In this document: positions 15,885 to 23,291 of the stretch, piece after piece
How positions within the stretch are numbered: the first letter of the stretch is position 1
How the letters are laid out: each line of letters opens with the position of its first letter
From: Bryobacterales bacterium
GTDB lineage: Bacteria > Acidobacteriota > Terriglobia > Bryobacterales > Bryobacteraceae
NCBI GenBank assembly: GCA_020852755.1
Contig: JADZAF010000240.1
Span: 1-42,623, forward strand
Reading direction: 5' to 3'
Length of the DNA: 42,623 nt
Made by a program: the position numbers and the translations under genes
The notes under the pieces: model-generated
Told to the model about the DNA's origin: nothing
What the model saw: the letters and a program-made list of their open reading frames with translations, nothing else
Database searches by the model: none

Positions 15885-16223
15885 ATGATGCAGACTATGA
15901 CCAAAGCGGACCTGATAGAGGAAGTCTCCCGGGTAGTGGAGATGACGCGCAAGGAATCCGAGGTCATTGTGGAAGCGATCTTCGACAGCGTGGTACGGGC
16001 CCTGCGAGGCAAGGAGAAGATCGAGATCCGGGGATTCGGCAGCTTCCGCACGCGCCAGCGCCAGGCCCGCATCGGGCGCAACCCGAAATCCGGCGCCCGT
16101 GTGGAAGTGCCCGCCAAGCGCATCCCGTACTTCAAGCCCAGCAAGGAGCTGAAGGATCTGGTGAACCGCGTTCCCGAGCCTGAGCCGGCCGCCGCCGACC
16201 ACGCTCAGGTTCCCTCCAGCTGA
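15885..16223 (+). CDS. HU/IHF-family DNA-binding protein (first copy)
   Basis: A 112-residue nucleoid-associated protein. The N-terminal helices (MTKADLIEEVSRVVEMTRKE) and the arm segment (RGFGSFRTRQRQARIGRNPK) are typical HU/IHF, including the GRNPK tip that inserts into the minor groove and bends DNA. A Pro/Ala-rich tail of about 16 residues extends past the HU core. AAGGAG lies at 15878-15883; ATG codons at 15885, 15888 and 15897 are all possible starts, and the last matches the usual HU N-terminus. It follows rpsA by 28 bases. A close paralogue lies at 16780. Confidence 0.94.
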   Translation: MMQTMTKADLIEEVSRVVEMTRKESEVIVEAIFDSVVRALRGKEKIEIRGFGSFRTRQRQARIGRNPKSGARVEVPAKRIPYFKPSKELKDLVNRVPEPEPAAADHAQVPSS

Positions 16224-16226
16224 GGC

Positions 16227-16718
16227 ATGGACTATCTCTGGAGCCCCTGGCGATACGCCTACGTCAGCCAGGCTCAACCGGCCGAGGGCTGCATCTTCTG
16301 CGTCAAGGCGGCGCAGTCCCGCGACTCCGAGAACTTCATTCTGCACCGCGGCCGGCTGAATTTCGTGATGTTGAACCTATACCCGTACACCACCGGCCAC
16401 ATGATGGTGGCGCCTTACGCGCACCGGCCCACTCTGGAGGAGGCCGATCCAGAGGCGCTGGGCGAGATGATCCAGCTGACCCGGACCGCGGAGAGACATC
16501 TCCGGGCGGTGTACCGCCCGGCGGGCCTGAACATCGGGATGAATATCGGCGCCTGCGCCGGAGCGGGAGTGGCCGGCCACATTCACATGCACGTGCTCCC
16601 GCGCTGGGCGGGAGATTCCAATTTCATGAGCACCGTGGCGGAGACCCGGGTGATGCCGGAGGAACTCGCGGTCACGTACGGGAAGCTGCTGGAACGGTTC
16701 CGTAGTGAACCGGACTGA
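16227..16718 (+). CDS. HIT-family nucleotide hydrolase or phosphorylase
   Basis: A 163-residue histidine-triad protein with the active-site triad in AGHIHMHVLPRW (HxHxH). It begins MDYLWSPWRYAYV, a start typical of the Ap4A phosphorylase-like HIT subgroup found in Actinobacteria and Acidobacteria, followed by a possible metal-binding CIFC. HIT proteins cleave nucleoside phosphate bonds, often in diadenosine polyphosphates; the exact substrate here is not shown. It starts 3 bases after the first HU gene and is flanked on both sides by HU genes. Confidence 0.92.
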   Translation: MDYLWSPWRYAYVSQAQPAEGCIFCVKAAQSRDSENFILHRGRLNFVMLNLYPYTTGHMMVAPYAHRPTLEEADPEALGEMIQLTRTAERHLRAVYRPAGLNIGMNIGACAGAGVAGHIHMHVLPRWAGDSNFMSTVAETRVMPEELAVTYGKLLERFRSEPD

Positions 16719-16779
16719 TTGCGCCGCCTCGTCGAGGCTTGCAACCCTGATATAGAATTGAGCATCAAGGAGGAACGGC

Positions 16780-17094
16780 ATGACCAAAGCCGACCTGATC
16801 GAAGAGATCGCCCGCGTTGCGGAACTGAACCGGAAAGAGGCGGAATTCGTGGTAGAGACGATCTTCGGCGGCATCGTGAACGCTCTCAGAGCGGGTGACA
16901 AGGTCGAGGTGCGGGGTTTCGGGAGCTTCCGGTCCCGCGAGCGCCAGGCGCGTGTGGGCCGCAACCCCAAGACCGGTGCAGCGGTGGACGTGCCGGCGCG
17001 GCGGGTGCCGTACTTCAAGCCCAGCAAGGAATTGCGCGACCTGGTGAATCAATCGGCCGGGCAGCCGCTCACTCCCGATCCGCTGCAGGCATGA
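16780..17094 (+). CDS. HU/IHF-family DNA-binding protein (second copy)
   Basis: A 104-residue HU-type protein very close to the copy at 15885: both have MTKADLIEE, RGFGSFR.R.RQAR.GRNPK, VPYFKPSKEL and a Pro-rich tail. They probably arose by duplication around the HIT gene. AAGGAGG sits 7 bases before the ATG. A TATAGAAT stretch at 16751-16758 may be a -10 box, but no convincing -35 is paired with it. The stop overlaps the aquaglyceroporin start (ATGA), so this nucleoid gene heads a four-gene overlapping run. Confidence 0.94.
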   Translation: MTKADLIEEIARVAELNRKEAEFVVETIFGGIVNALRAGDKVEVRGFGSFRSRERQARVGRNPKTGAAVDVPARRVPYFKPSKELRDLVNQSAGQPLTPDPLQA

Positions 17095-17912
17095 ACCGCC
17101 GTCTTGCGGGCGAACTGGCGGCCGAGTTCCTGGGCACCCTCGTCCTGATGCTTTTCGGGAACGGCGTGGTAGCCATGGTCGTTCTGTTCGGAAGCGGGAC
17201 GCCCGGCGAGGTGGTTCATGGCGGGTGGACCAATATCACGCTCGCCTGGGGCCTGGGCGTCACCCTGGGCATCTATGTGGCCGGACGAATCTCCGGCGCT
17301 CACCTGAACCCGGCGGTCACCCTGGCGCTGGCCGCCTTCCGGAGTTTTCCCTGGCGCAAAGTGCTGCCCTACTCGGCCGCCCAGACCGCGGGTGCTTTCG
17401 TGGCGGCGTCTCTCGTGTTCTGGAACTACCTGCCGGCCTTTCGCCGCGCGGACCCTTTGCTGGAGCGCACCGCGGGCATCTTCACCACCTTCCCCGCGTT
17501 TCCCGGCTGGCCCTCGGCGGGGCTGCTGGACCAGGTACTGGGCACGGCGCTGCTGCTCGCCCTGATCTTCGCCATCACGGATGAACGCAACCAGCCGGTG
17601 GGCGGGAACCTTGCGCCCGTGCTGATCGGACTGGTGGTGGTGGCCATCGGCATGTCTTTCGGCGGCCTGCACGGCTATGCCATCAATCCGGCGCGGGATT
17701 TCGGCCCCCGCCTGTTCACCGTGCTTGCCGGATTCAGGAACAACGGGCTTACGGACGGCACGCTGGTCTTTTGGATTCCGATCGCAGGCCCGCTGGCGGG
17801 CGGCCTGATTGGAGCGCTGGTTTACGACCAGGGCATTCGCCGTTTCCTGCCCCAGGGCCGCGAGTACGCCGTGGAAGAGGAGCGGAAGCGGCGCGAGGCA
17901 GTTCGTTCATGA
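17091..17912 (+). CDS. MIP-family channel, aquaglyceroporin (GlpF-like)
   Basis: A 273-residue major intrinsic protein with six membrane helices and two NPA half-helices: HLNPAVT (73-75) and INPARDFGPR (199-206). The Asp after the second NPAR is characteristic of glycerol-conducting GlpF-type channels rather than strict water channels. The extracellular loop and the charged C-terminal tail (EEERKRREAV) are normal. It overlaps the HU gene before it and the dehydrogenase after it by 4 bases each. No glycerol kinase or glycerol-3-phosphate dehydrogenase is present, so the transported solute is open; a small polyol or hydroxy acid would fit the neighbours. Confidence 0.92.
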   Translation: MNRRLAGELAAEFLGTLVLMLFGNGVVAMVVLFGSGTPGEVVHGGWTNITLAWGLGVTLGIYVAGRISGAHLNPAVTLALAAFRSFPWRKVLPYSAAQTAGAFVAASLVFWNYLPAFRRADPLLERTAGIFTTFPAFPGWPSAGLLDQVLGTALLLALIFAITDERNQPVGGNLAPVLIGLVVVAIGMSFGGLHGYAINPARDFGPRLFTVLAGFRNNGLTDGTLVFWIPIAGPLAGGLIGALVYDQGIRRFLPQGREYAVEEERKRREAVRS

Positions 17913-18973
17913 AGCGGTTTTCGATCGCAGTCATCGCCGGCGACGGAGTCGGGCGGGAGGTGATCCCGGAAGGGAAGCGGGTTCTTGAGCGGGTCGCCGG
18001 AAAGCACGGCGCCTGCTTCGAATTCCAGGATTACGACTGGGGCGCCGAGTATTACTTCCGGCACGGGCGCATGATGCCGCCCGGGGGACTGGAGATGCTG
18101 CGCTCGGCGGACGCCATCTACCTGGGCGCGGTGGGCGATCCCGGCATCCCCGACCACATCACTTTGAACGGGCTGCTGCTGCCGGTCCGGCGTGCCTTCG
18201 ATCAGTACGCCAACGTGCGGCCGGCCTACCTGTATCCCGGCGTGGCTTCACCCCTGGCTGGCCGCGCGGGAGGCTCCATCGACCTGGTGGTGGTCCGCGA
18301 AAACACCGAAGGCGAGTATGCCCAGGTGGGCGGCTTTCTCTACGATCACCAGCCGGAGGAGGTCGCCATCCAGACCTCGGTCTTCACGCGGCGCGGCGTG
18401 GAGCGGGTGGTGCGCTTCGCTTTCGAGCTGGCGCTGCGGCGCGGCGGCAGGAAGCGCGTGACTTCGGTAACCAAGTCCAACGCGCAGGGCTACAGCATGG
18501 TGTTGTGGGACCGCGCCTTTCAGAGCGTCGCCGCGGAGTTCCCGGAAGTGGAGACCGAATCGCTGCTGGTGGACGCGGCGGCCATGAACTTCATCCGGCG
18601 CCCGGAGAGCTTCGACGTGGTGGTGGCGTCCAACCTGTTCGGCGACATCCTGAGCGACATCTCCGCCATCCTGGTGGGCAGCATGGGGCTGGCCGCGAGC
18701 GCCAACCTCGATCCCACACGCCGCTACCCGTCCATGTTCGAACCGGTCCACGGGTCGGCGCCGGACATCGCGGGGAAGGGAATCGTGAATCCTCTGGCCG
18801 CCATCCTGAGCGCCGCCATGATGCTGGATCACCTGGGACTGCCCGGGGCGGCGGGAGAAGTGAACGCCGCCGTGGCGGCCGTGCTGGCCGAGGGCCGTGT
18901 GCGCACGCGCGACCTGGGCGGCGGGAGCGGCACACGCGAGGTCACCGAGGCCGTCCTGGCCCGCCTTCCGTGA
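17909..18973 (+). CDS. Isocitrate/isopropylmalate-family dehydrogenase, tartrate or D-malate type
   Basis: A 354-residue NAD-dependent beta-decarboxylating dehydrogenase. It opens with IAVIAGDGVGREVIPEG and has LGAVGDPGIPDH followed by LLLPVRRAFDQYANVRPAY, the pattern of tartrate dehydrogenase/D-malate dehydrogenase rather than LeuB. The catalytic Lys/Asp and metal sites are in VTKSNAQGYSM, LLVDAAAMNF, NLFGDILSD and EPVHGSAPDIAGKGI. Family knowledge suggests D-malate to pyruvate plus CO2, or tartrate conversion; substrate assignment is moderate. The ATG at 17909 overlaps the channel gene's stop. An upstream in-frame extension from 17771 lies inside the channel gene and is rejected. No leuC or leuD is nearby, which argues against leucine synthesis. 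Confidence 0.88.
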   Translation: MKRFSIAVIAGDGVGREVIPEGKRVLERVAGKHGACFEFQDYDWGAEYYFRHGRMMPPGGLEMLRSADAIYLGAVGDPGIPDHITLNGLLLPVRRAFDQYANVRPAYLYPGVASPLAGRAGGSIDLVVVRENTEGEYAQVGGFLYDHQPEEVAIQTSVFTRRGVERVVRFAFELALRRGGRKRVTSVTKSNAQGYSMVLWDRAFQSVAAEFPEVETESLLVDAAAMNFIRRPESFDVVVASNLFGDILSDISAILVGSMGLAASANLDPTRRYPSMFEPVHGSAPDIAGKGIVNPLAAILSAAMMLDHLGLPGAAGEVNAAVAAVLAEGRVRTRDLGGGSGTREVTEAVLARLP

Positions 18974-19893
18974 CCCGGCGGGAACTGCTTTCCGTTCTTC
19001 CGGCCGCGCTGGCGGCGCAAGGATCCACTCTTGTTCACGAACACGTGATGGTGGACTTCGCCGGCGCGGACCGGATTCGCCCCGGACGGTACTCCCCGGC
19101 AGACGTCCTCCGGATTGCGGCGCCCAAACTCCGCCAGGTGCGGCAGTGCGGCTGCCAGCGCCTGCTGGAGTGTACCCCCAATTTCCTGGGGCGCGATCCG
19201 GCGCTGATGTTGGAGATCGGGCGGGCGGCCGGGATCGAGATCTGGACCAACACGGGCTTGTACGGCGCCGGCGGGCACAAATACCTGCCGCAGTATGCGT
19301 TCCAGGAAACCGCCGCCCGGTTGGCCCGCCGCTGGATCGGGGAATTTGAGAAAGGCGTCGACGGGGTTAGGCCGCGTTTCGTCAAGATCGGCGTTAACGC
19401 GGCTCCCTTGAGCGAAACCGATCGCAAACTGGCTCGGGCTGCCGCCATCACCTCTCGCGAGACGGGTCTCACGGCGGCCTCGCACACCGGCGGCGGCGTG
19501 GCGGCGATGGAGCAGATCGCCGTTTTTGAACAGGAGCGCGTGCCGCCCTCCCGCTTCGTCTGGGTCCATGCGCAATCGGAGAAGGACCGCAGTTTTCACG
19601 AGCGGGCCGCCCGGGCGGGAGCGTGGGTGGAATTCGACGGCATCGCTCCGGAGACGGCGGACTGGCACCTGGAGTGCCTGCGCCTCATGTCCCGGCGCGG
19701 CCTCTTGGGCAAGGCCCTGATCTCGCAGGATGCCGGCTGGTATCACGTGGGCGAGCCGGGCGGAGGCGACTATCGAGGCTACACCTACCTCTACACCGGC
19801 TTCCTGCCGCGCCTGGATCCGGCCTGGGCACGCCTGCTGCTGGTGGTGAATCCGGGAAAGGCGTTCGGGTTTGCTGCCGGCCCGCAAGCTTGA
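18970..19893 (+). CDS. Phosphotriesterase-family hydrolase
   Basis: A 307-residue amidohydrolase-fold protein. The binuclear metal ligands of the PTE family are all visible: HEH at 23-25, the bridging Lys in FVKIGVN, His in SHTGGG and in WVHAQSE, and Asp in ISQDAG. Family members include organophosphatases and lactonases; a lactonase is more likely here given the hydroxy-acid dehydrogenase next door, but that is inferred. The start is GTG 18970, overlapping the previous stop (GTGA). The N-terminus VTRRELLSVLPAALAAQ looks like a shortened Tat signal that ends only five residues before the first metal-binding strand. Confidence 0.85.
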   Translation: MTRRELLSVLPAALAAQGSTLVHEHVMVDFAGADRIRPGRYSPADVLRIAAPKLRQVRQCGCQRLLECTPNFLGRDPALMLEIGRAAGIEIWTNTGLYGAGGHKYLPQYAFQETAARLARRWIGEFEKGVDGVRPRFVKIGVNAAPLSETDRKLARAAAITSRETGLTAASHTGGGVAAMEQIAVFEQERVPPSRFVWVHAQSEKDRSFHERAARAGAWVEFDGIAPETADWHLECLRLMSRRGLLGKALISQDAGWYHVGEPGGGDYRGYTYLYTGFLPRLDPAWARLLLVVNPGKAFGFAAGPQA

Positions 19894-20045
19894 GTCAGGT
19901 CAGCGCCGGGTTAATGCATCGACAGCCGCGTGACGCCTGGCTGCGTTGGCGCTTCAGATCGAGCGGGAGGTCCTCCCGCGCCGGCCGGCCTGATCTGCAG
20001 GACCGCAAATCGGCGACAATATAGACCCGGAGAAAGGAATCGCCA

Positions 20046-20918
20046 ATGAGGAGCGTATCACTGTTGTGGTTGGCGTGCGCGGCGTTGTGGTTGGCGTGCG
20101 CGGCCGCGGCCTGGCCGCAGGCTTCCCCGCCGCTTCGGGTTGAGCGGATCGCGGAAGGCGTCTACTGGATGCAGGGCGGAAGCGGGGCCAACACCGGAGT
20201 GGTGATCGGCCGCGGGGAAGCCGCGGCCATCGACGCCAAGACGGACGCGGAATCCGCGCGGGCGATGCAAGCCGAAATCCGGAAACTCACCCCGAATCCG
20301 GTTACGACCCTCATCCTCACTCACAGCGACGGCGACCATGTGAACGGCCTCGCCGGTTTTCCCAGAGGGCTGCGCATCGTGGCCCATGGCAACACCCGGA
20401 AAGACATGGAATCCGCCTTCTCCGATCCGAAGATGGGCGGGCTGCTCCCCTATCTTCCCAATGAAACGGTGGAGGGCAGCCAGCGGCTGAACATCGGCGG
20501 CGTCCGGATCGAATTGCTGCACTTCGGCCCGGCCCACACGCAGGGCGACCTGGTGGTCTACCTGCCCGAGAAGAAGGTGGTTTTTCTGGGGGACCTGGCG
20601 TTTATCGGCCGGGACCCGCTCATTCACCGCCACAAGAACGGTACCTCGCTCGGGCTGGTGCGAACGTTGAAAGAGATCCTGGCCCTGGACGCCGGGACTT
20701 TCATCGCCGGGCATGCCGCCCCGCTGAAGAAGGCGGATCTTCAGGGACTGCTGAGTTCGATACAGGAAAAGCAGGCCAAGGTCAGGAGCCTGATCCAGCA
20801 GGGCCGCTCGCTGGAGGAGGTCAGGACGGCTTTCGGCGCGGCGCCGGCCCCCGCTGCCGGAGGCCCGCGCCGGCCGGGATTCATCGAGATCCTTTACCAG
20901 GACCTCGGCGGGAAGTAG
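20046..20918 (+). CDS. Secreted metallo-beta-lactamase-fold protein with an altered metal motif
   Basis: A 290-residue exported protein. The signal peptide (about 1-26) has a duplicated hydrophobic core, LLWLACAALWLACAA. The hydrolase domain carries THSDGDHVNG at 92-101, so the usual HxHxDH is HxDxDH, with Asp95 in place of the second His. The other ligand positions look normal: GPAHTQGDLVVYLP, VFLGDLAF and IAGHAAP. The altered motif could change metal preference or activity. The C-terminal part (about 225-290) is helical and Pro-rich. AAAGGA precedes the ATG by 8 bases, and a TATAGA -10-like box lies at 20020-20025. Substrate unknown. Confidence 0.88.
   Translation: MRSVSLLWLACAALWLACAAAAWPQASPPLRVERIAEGVYWMQGGSGANTGVVIGRGEAAAIDAKTDAESARAMQAEIRKLTPNPVTTLILTHSDGDHVNGLAGFPRGLRIVAHGNTRKDMESAFSDPKMGGLLPYLPNETVEGSQRLNIGGVRIELLHFGPAHTQGDLVVYLPEKKVVFLGDLAFIGRDPLIHRHKNGTSLGLVRTLKEILALDAGTFIAGHAAPLKKADLQGLLSSIQEKQAKVRSLIQQGRSLEEVRTAFGAAPAPAAGGPRRPGFIEILYQDLGGK
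20063..20104 (+). repeat. Perfect 21-base tandem duplication in a signal peptide
   Basis: Two identical adjacent 21-base units (20063-20083 and 20084-20104) lie in frame inside the signal peptide coding region and duplicate seven residues (LWLACAA). The perfect identity suggests a recent slippage event. Confidence 0.9.
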
Positions 20919-20931
20919 CCGGCCTGGCCCC

Positions 20932-22029
20932 TCAGCCCATCTTGGGGGGCAGGTCCGTCATCGGTCCCATCCAGAGCAGCTGCCGGTCATTGTCCCGGTG
21001 CAGGCGGTAGGACTTGCGCACCTTGGCGATCTCCGTCCCCACCACGTCGATCTTGTTGATGTCCCAGTTGCCCACGCCCGTCTGCCCGCAGTAGACCAGC
21101 CCGCCCGGCCACTCGGGATTCACGCCCATGCACTCGGTGGCGACCCGGTCCGCGGCGATATAGTCCGTGGAGGCGACGGCCACCCGCGAGGGCACCGGGG
21201 TGCCGGAGGACGGGCCGTTGCCTTCCATGCCTTCGAAGCCGTCGATCACCGTAGCCCCCCAGAACGGCGCCAGCTTCTGAGCGGTCAGCAGCATGTTGTA
21301 GTGCCCCTGCCGGATGCCGGCGTGATACTTGCGCTTGTCGTTCCAGCGCGGCGTCTCGCCGGGGCGCTGATGCAGCGGGGCTCCCAGCGTCATGTTCTTC
21401 ATCGAAAGGGTGACGATCATGACGTTGTGAGTCTTCATGCAGGCCGCGCAAAGAACGAAAGCGTCCGGATCGAGCAAACGCGCGGCCAGCCGCACCGAAT
21501 CCAGGTGCAGGTCATAGTCCAGCACCGGGATGCGCTCGAACTTGGCTTCCGCGTTCAGGTCCACCAGCTCGATCTTGCGGGATTTGTACTCGGCCGGCAG
21601 CTTGGTGTACCCGAAATTCTGGAATCCCTGCATGGTATCGCCGGCGGAGGATTCGGCAATCACCACCGGGCCCTTGAAGCGCGGCGCGAGGAAGTCGAGC
21701 ATGCCCCGCAGGGCATCGGCGTGAGTGGCCGCGAGCTGGTTCACCGTGGAGACGTTGTTCGGCTTGATGACCACGTACTTCTTGCGCTTCAGGACCGGCT
21801 TGATCTGATCTTCGATGGCCACCAGCGAGTCGTGCACGATCTTGCGGCGGTCCTCGCCATGGATCAGCGACACCTTGGAGCGCCGCGGATACTCCCGGAT
21901 GACGATGGGCGGAATTCCCGGGGGCGGGGTCTGTCCCAGAATGTGGCGGGCCGGATCGAGGGCGAAAGCCGCGGCGCCGGCTCCTGCCGCCAGGTGTAGT
22001 AAATCTCTACGGGTCAGCTCTGTTGGCAT
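20932..22029 (-). CDS. Tat-exported DUF362-domain protein
   Basis: A 365-residue protein. A Tat leader (LTRRDLLHLAAGAGAAAFAL) is followed by a DUF362 domain with VVIKPNNVST, SSAGDTMQGF, and the typical CMKTHNVMIVTLSMKNMTLG segment (KTH...KN..G). DUF362 proteins are common beside redox enzymes; no biochemical function is firmly established for this exported type. A CAAC pair occurs just before the KTH motif. It is divergent from the first Fe-S aldo/keto reductase across a 67-base shared promoter region, and convergent with the secreted hydrolase (13-base gap). Confidence 0.88.
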   Translation of the reverse strand: MPTELTRRDLLHLAAGAGAAAFALDPARHILGQTPPPGIPPIVIREYPRRSKVSLIHGEDRRKIVHDSLVAIEDQIKPVLKRKKYVVIKPNNVSTVNQLAATHADALRGMLDFLAPRFKGPVVIAESSAGDTMQGFQNFGYTKLPAEYKSRKIELVDLNAEAKFERIPVLDYDLHLDSVRLAARLLDPDAFVLCAACMKTHNVMIVTLSMKNMTLGAPLHQRPGETPRWNDKRKYHAGIRQGHYNMLLTAQKLAPFWGATVIDGFEGMEGNGPSSGTPVPSRVAVASTDYIAADRVATECMGVNPEWPGGLVYCGQTGVGNWDINKIDVVGTEIAKVRKSYRLHRDNDRQLLWMGPMTDLPPKMG

Positions 22030-22096
22030 TGGGCGAATCTCCCGAATTACAATATAATTTCGTATCCGATTATATCAATCAGGAGAGAGGTCAGCG
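22030..22096. promoter_or_regulatory. Divergent promoter region with mirrored -10 boxes
   Basis: TATAAT on the plus strand (22053-22058) and TATAAT on the minus strand (22074-22069) form an inverted repeat 10 bases apart. The rightward box has a TTGGGC at 22029-22034 with an 18-base spacer; the leftward -35 is weak. The ribosome binding site AGGAGAGAGG for the rightward gene follows. The face-to-face arrangement suggests competing or co-regulated transcription of the DUF362 and reductase genes. Confidence 0.5.
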
Positions 22097-23218
22097 ATGA
22101 GTTCGTCCCGACGCAGTTTTTTGGCCGCCGGGCTGAGTGTCCCCCTGGCGAAAACCGCCCGGAGCGCGGAGCCGCAGTTCGAGTACCGCACCCTGGGCAA
22201 GACCGGATTGAAGGTAACTTCAGTCGGATTCGGCTGCATGATCACCTCCGATCAGAGCGTGGTGGAAAAGGCGGCCGAAATCGGCATCACCCATTTCGAT
22301 ACAGCCCGCGGATACCAGAGCGGCAACAACGAACGCATGGTGGGCGCCGCGCTGAAAGGGCGGCGCAAGAACCTGGTTCTCTCCAGCAAGACCGGAGCGC
22401 GGAACAAGGCCGATGCGCTCAACCACCTGGACACCAGCCTGCGCGAACTGCAGACCGATTTCCTGGATGTCTGGTATCTGCACAACAAGAGCCGGGCCGC
22501 CGACCTGCTGGACGAACTGATGGAAGCGCAGGACATCGCCCGGAAGGCCGGCAAGATCCGTTTCGCCGGCGTCAGCACGCACGGCGGGCAGAAGGAAGTG
22601 ATGCCGGCGGCGATCAAGTCCGGGCACTTCGACGTCATCCTGACCTCCTACAACTTTTCCATGGACACCGCCGAGATGGACGGGCTGATTGCGGACGCAG
22701 CCAGGGCGGGCATCGGCATCGTGGCCATGAAGGTGATGGCCGGCGGCTTCCGGCGGGTGAAGCCGGACAGCCCCCTGTACTCGGTTTTGAAGCGGGACGG
22801 CGCCATGCTGGCGGCCCTCAAGTGGGTGCTGAGAAACCGCAGCGTGGGAACCACGATTCCCAGCATGACGGACATGGACCAGTTGGACGAGAACCTGAAG
22901 GCCATGTCCAGCCGCTTCAATCCGGCGGACGAGAAACTGCTGGCCCGCCAGCTGGATTACATCCGCCCGCTGTATTGCCGCATGTGCGGAAGCTGCGAGG
23001 GCGTTTGTCCCAAGGGCCTGCCGGTTTCCGACGTATTGCGGTACCTGGCGTACGCGGAAGGCTACGGCCAGTTCCAGTTGGGGCGCGAACGCTTTCTGGA
23101 GCTGTCCGCCGAACAGCGGGAGGTGCGCTGCGGGGACTGCGCCTCCTGCGCCATTCAGTGCCCGAACGGGGTTCGGGTCAGCGAGCGCTTGATCCGCGCT
23201 CAAGAGCTGTTTGCATGA
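22097..23218 (+). CDS. Tat-tagged aldo/keto reductase with two C-terminal 4Fe-4S motifs (first copy)
   Basis: A 373-residue protein. A Tat leader (SRRSFLAAGLSVPLA, possible cleavage near ARSA) precedes an aldo/keto reductase barrel starting RTLGKTGLKVTSVGFG. The catalytic tetrad is complete: Asp68, Tyr73, Lys98 and His129. The C-terminus adds two CxxCxxCxxxCP sets, at Cys294/297/300/304 and Cys345/348/351/355, enough for two [4Fe-4S] clusters. If exported, it would have no NADPH supply, so the clusters may replace or feed the cofactor; that is inferred. AGGAGAGAGG precedes the ATG. The substrate is unknown; a sugar or polyol is plausible by context. A paralogue follows at 23292. Confidence 0.9.
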   Translation: MSSSRRSFLAAGLSVPLAKTARSAEPQFEYRTLGKTGLKVTSVGFGCMITSDQSVVEKAAEIGITHFDTARGYQSGNNERMVGAALKGRRKNLVLSSKTGARNKADALNHLDTSLRELQTDFLDVWYLHNKSRAADLLDELMEAQDIARKAGKIRFAGVSTHGGQKEVMPAAIKSGHFDVILTSYNFSMDTAEMDGLIADAARAGIGIVAMKVMAGGFRRVKPDSPLYSVLKRDGAMLAALKWVLRNRSVGTTIPSMTDMDQLDENLKAMSSRFNPADEKLLARQLDYIRPLYCRMCGSCEGVCPKGLPVSDVLRYLAYAEGYGQFQLGRERFLELSAEQREVRCGDCASCAIQCPNGVRVSERLIRAQELFA

Positions 23219-23291
23219 TCCTGTCTTCCCAGGCGCGCGGAGGGGCGCCGGGTCCGGCCGCGCGCGGAGGCGGGACGCGGAGGGCGTGGCC

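Noticed and set aside
14201..16144. 647-residue leftward frame over rpsA
   Set aside because: Antisense to six clear S1 domains, with no motif of its own.
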